Of a DNA stretch of 42,553 bases, positions 42,459-42,553 are shown one piece after another. The notes beneath the pieces were generated by a model. It was not told the DNA's origin, did not search any database, and saw nothing but the letters and a program-made list of their open reading frames with translations. This DNA is from Clostridia bacterium (lineage in GTDB: Bacteria > Bacillota > Clostridia > Oscillospirales > Acutalibacteraceae), in assembly GCA_017397655.1 (NCBI GenBank), contig JAFQIG010000057.1, forward strand, positions 1 to 42,553, read 5' to 3'. Position 1 is the first letter of the stretch; each line of letters begins with the position of its first letter. The position numbers were made by a program, and so were the translations under genes.

Positions 42459-42553
42459 TTGACAAAGGTGGAATAAGGGGATATAATAGTCAAGCGCTTC
42501 GGGGGAACGGAAGTTTCCAAGAGAGCGAGGCACCTTGAAAATTAAACAACGAT
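42459..42553 (+). promoter_or_regulatory. Probable rRNA operon promoter and 16S leader (gene beyond right edge)
   Basis: TTGACA (42459-42464), exactly 17 nt and TATAAT (42482-42487) are both full consensus. AT-rich UP-like sequence with repeated AAAATTCA lies upstream (42391-42411). The transcribed part has a GC-rich stretch and ends CCTTGAAAATTAAACAACG, which resembles the CTTTGAAAACTAAACAA leader found before 16S rRNA in Firmicutes. No rRNA sequence is in the window. Confidence 0.65.

Overview
The window looks like chromosome from a Gram-positive, low-to-middle GC Clostridia, most likely an Oscillospiraceae/Ruminococcus-type gut anaerobe. The signs are strong AGGAGG ribosome sites, TTGACA-17-TATAAT promoters, frequent TTG/GTG starts, lipobox lipoproteins, a BspA-type leucine-rich-repeat surface protein, a single-chain glycyl-tRNA synthetase and an electron-bifurcating Stn-type transhydrogenase. 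I could not compare with databases, so the taxon is inferred.

Layout. 1-3475 (-): a very large LRR_5 surface protein cut by the left edge. 3667-10522 (-): a small anchored protein, glyQS, then two tandem CotH-family kinases, a DUF4956 membrane protein, a VTC (polyphosphate polymerase) domain protein and the nucleotidase yfbR. From yfbR to the second CotH the genes are tightly packed in one direction. 10661-15729 (+): a lipoprotein, then a TetR-regulated cassette (tetR, MMPL/RND exporter, lipoprotein) with two operator-like palindromes at its promoter. 15747-19418: an XRE repressor divergent from a large von Willebrand A surface protein that carries a frameshift. Four regularly spaced 15-bp sites lie between them. 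19482-22162 (-): a SulP-type transporter and the ComM/YifB ATPase. 22343-28084 (+): ABC exporter, two-subunit aconitase X, GtrA-like protein, lipoprotein and MltG. 28135-30238: a small XRE gene (-), pncB (+) and an unlisted 55-residue ORF (-). 30363-38146 (-): a run of stnC-like, stnB-like, stnA-like, family I.5 lipase and parallel beta-helix genes. 38279-38968 (-): purC. 39098-42300 (-): a second CotH-VTC-DUF4956 operon in a different gene order. 42459-42553 (+): a strong promoter and leader that look like the start of an rRNA operon whose 16S gene lies beyond the right edge.

The most interesting content is the VTC + DUF4956 + CotH combination. It occurs twice in 42 kb with rearranged gene order, which argues that the three protein types work together. 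All three CotH proteins have an N-terminal export signal, an extracellular kinase-like domain, and a C-terminal membrane segment with a basic cytoplasmic tail. The VTC proteins are predicted cytosolic polyphosphate synthases, and DUF4956 is the membrane partner. I infer a membrane machine that couples polyphosphate (or another nucleotide-derived phosphate polymer) to surface phosphorylation. The genes and motifs are seen directly; the joint function is not proven.
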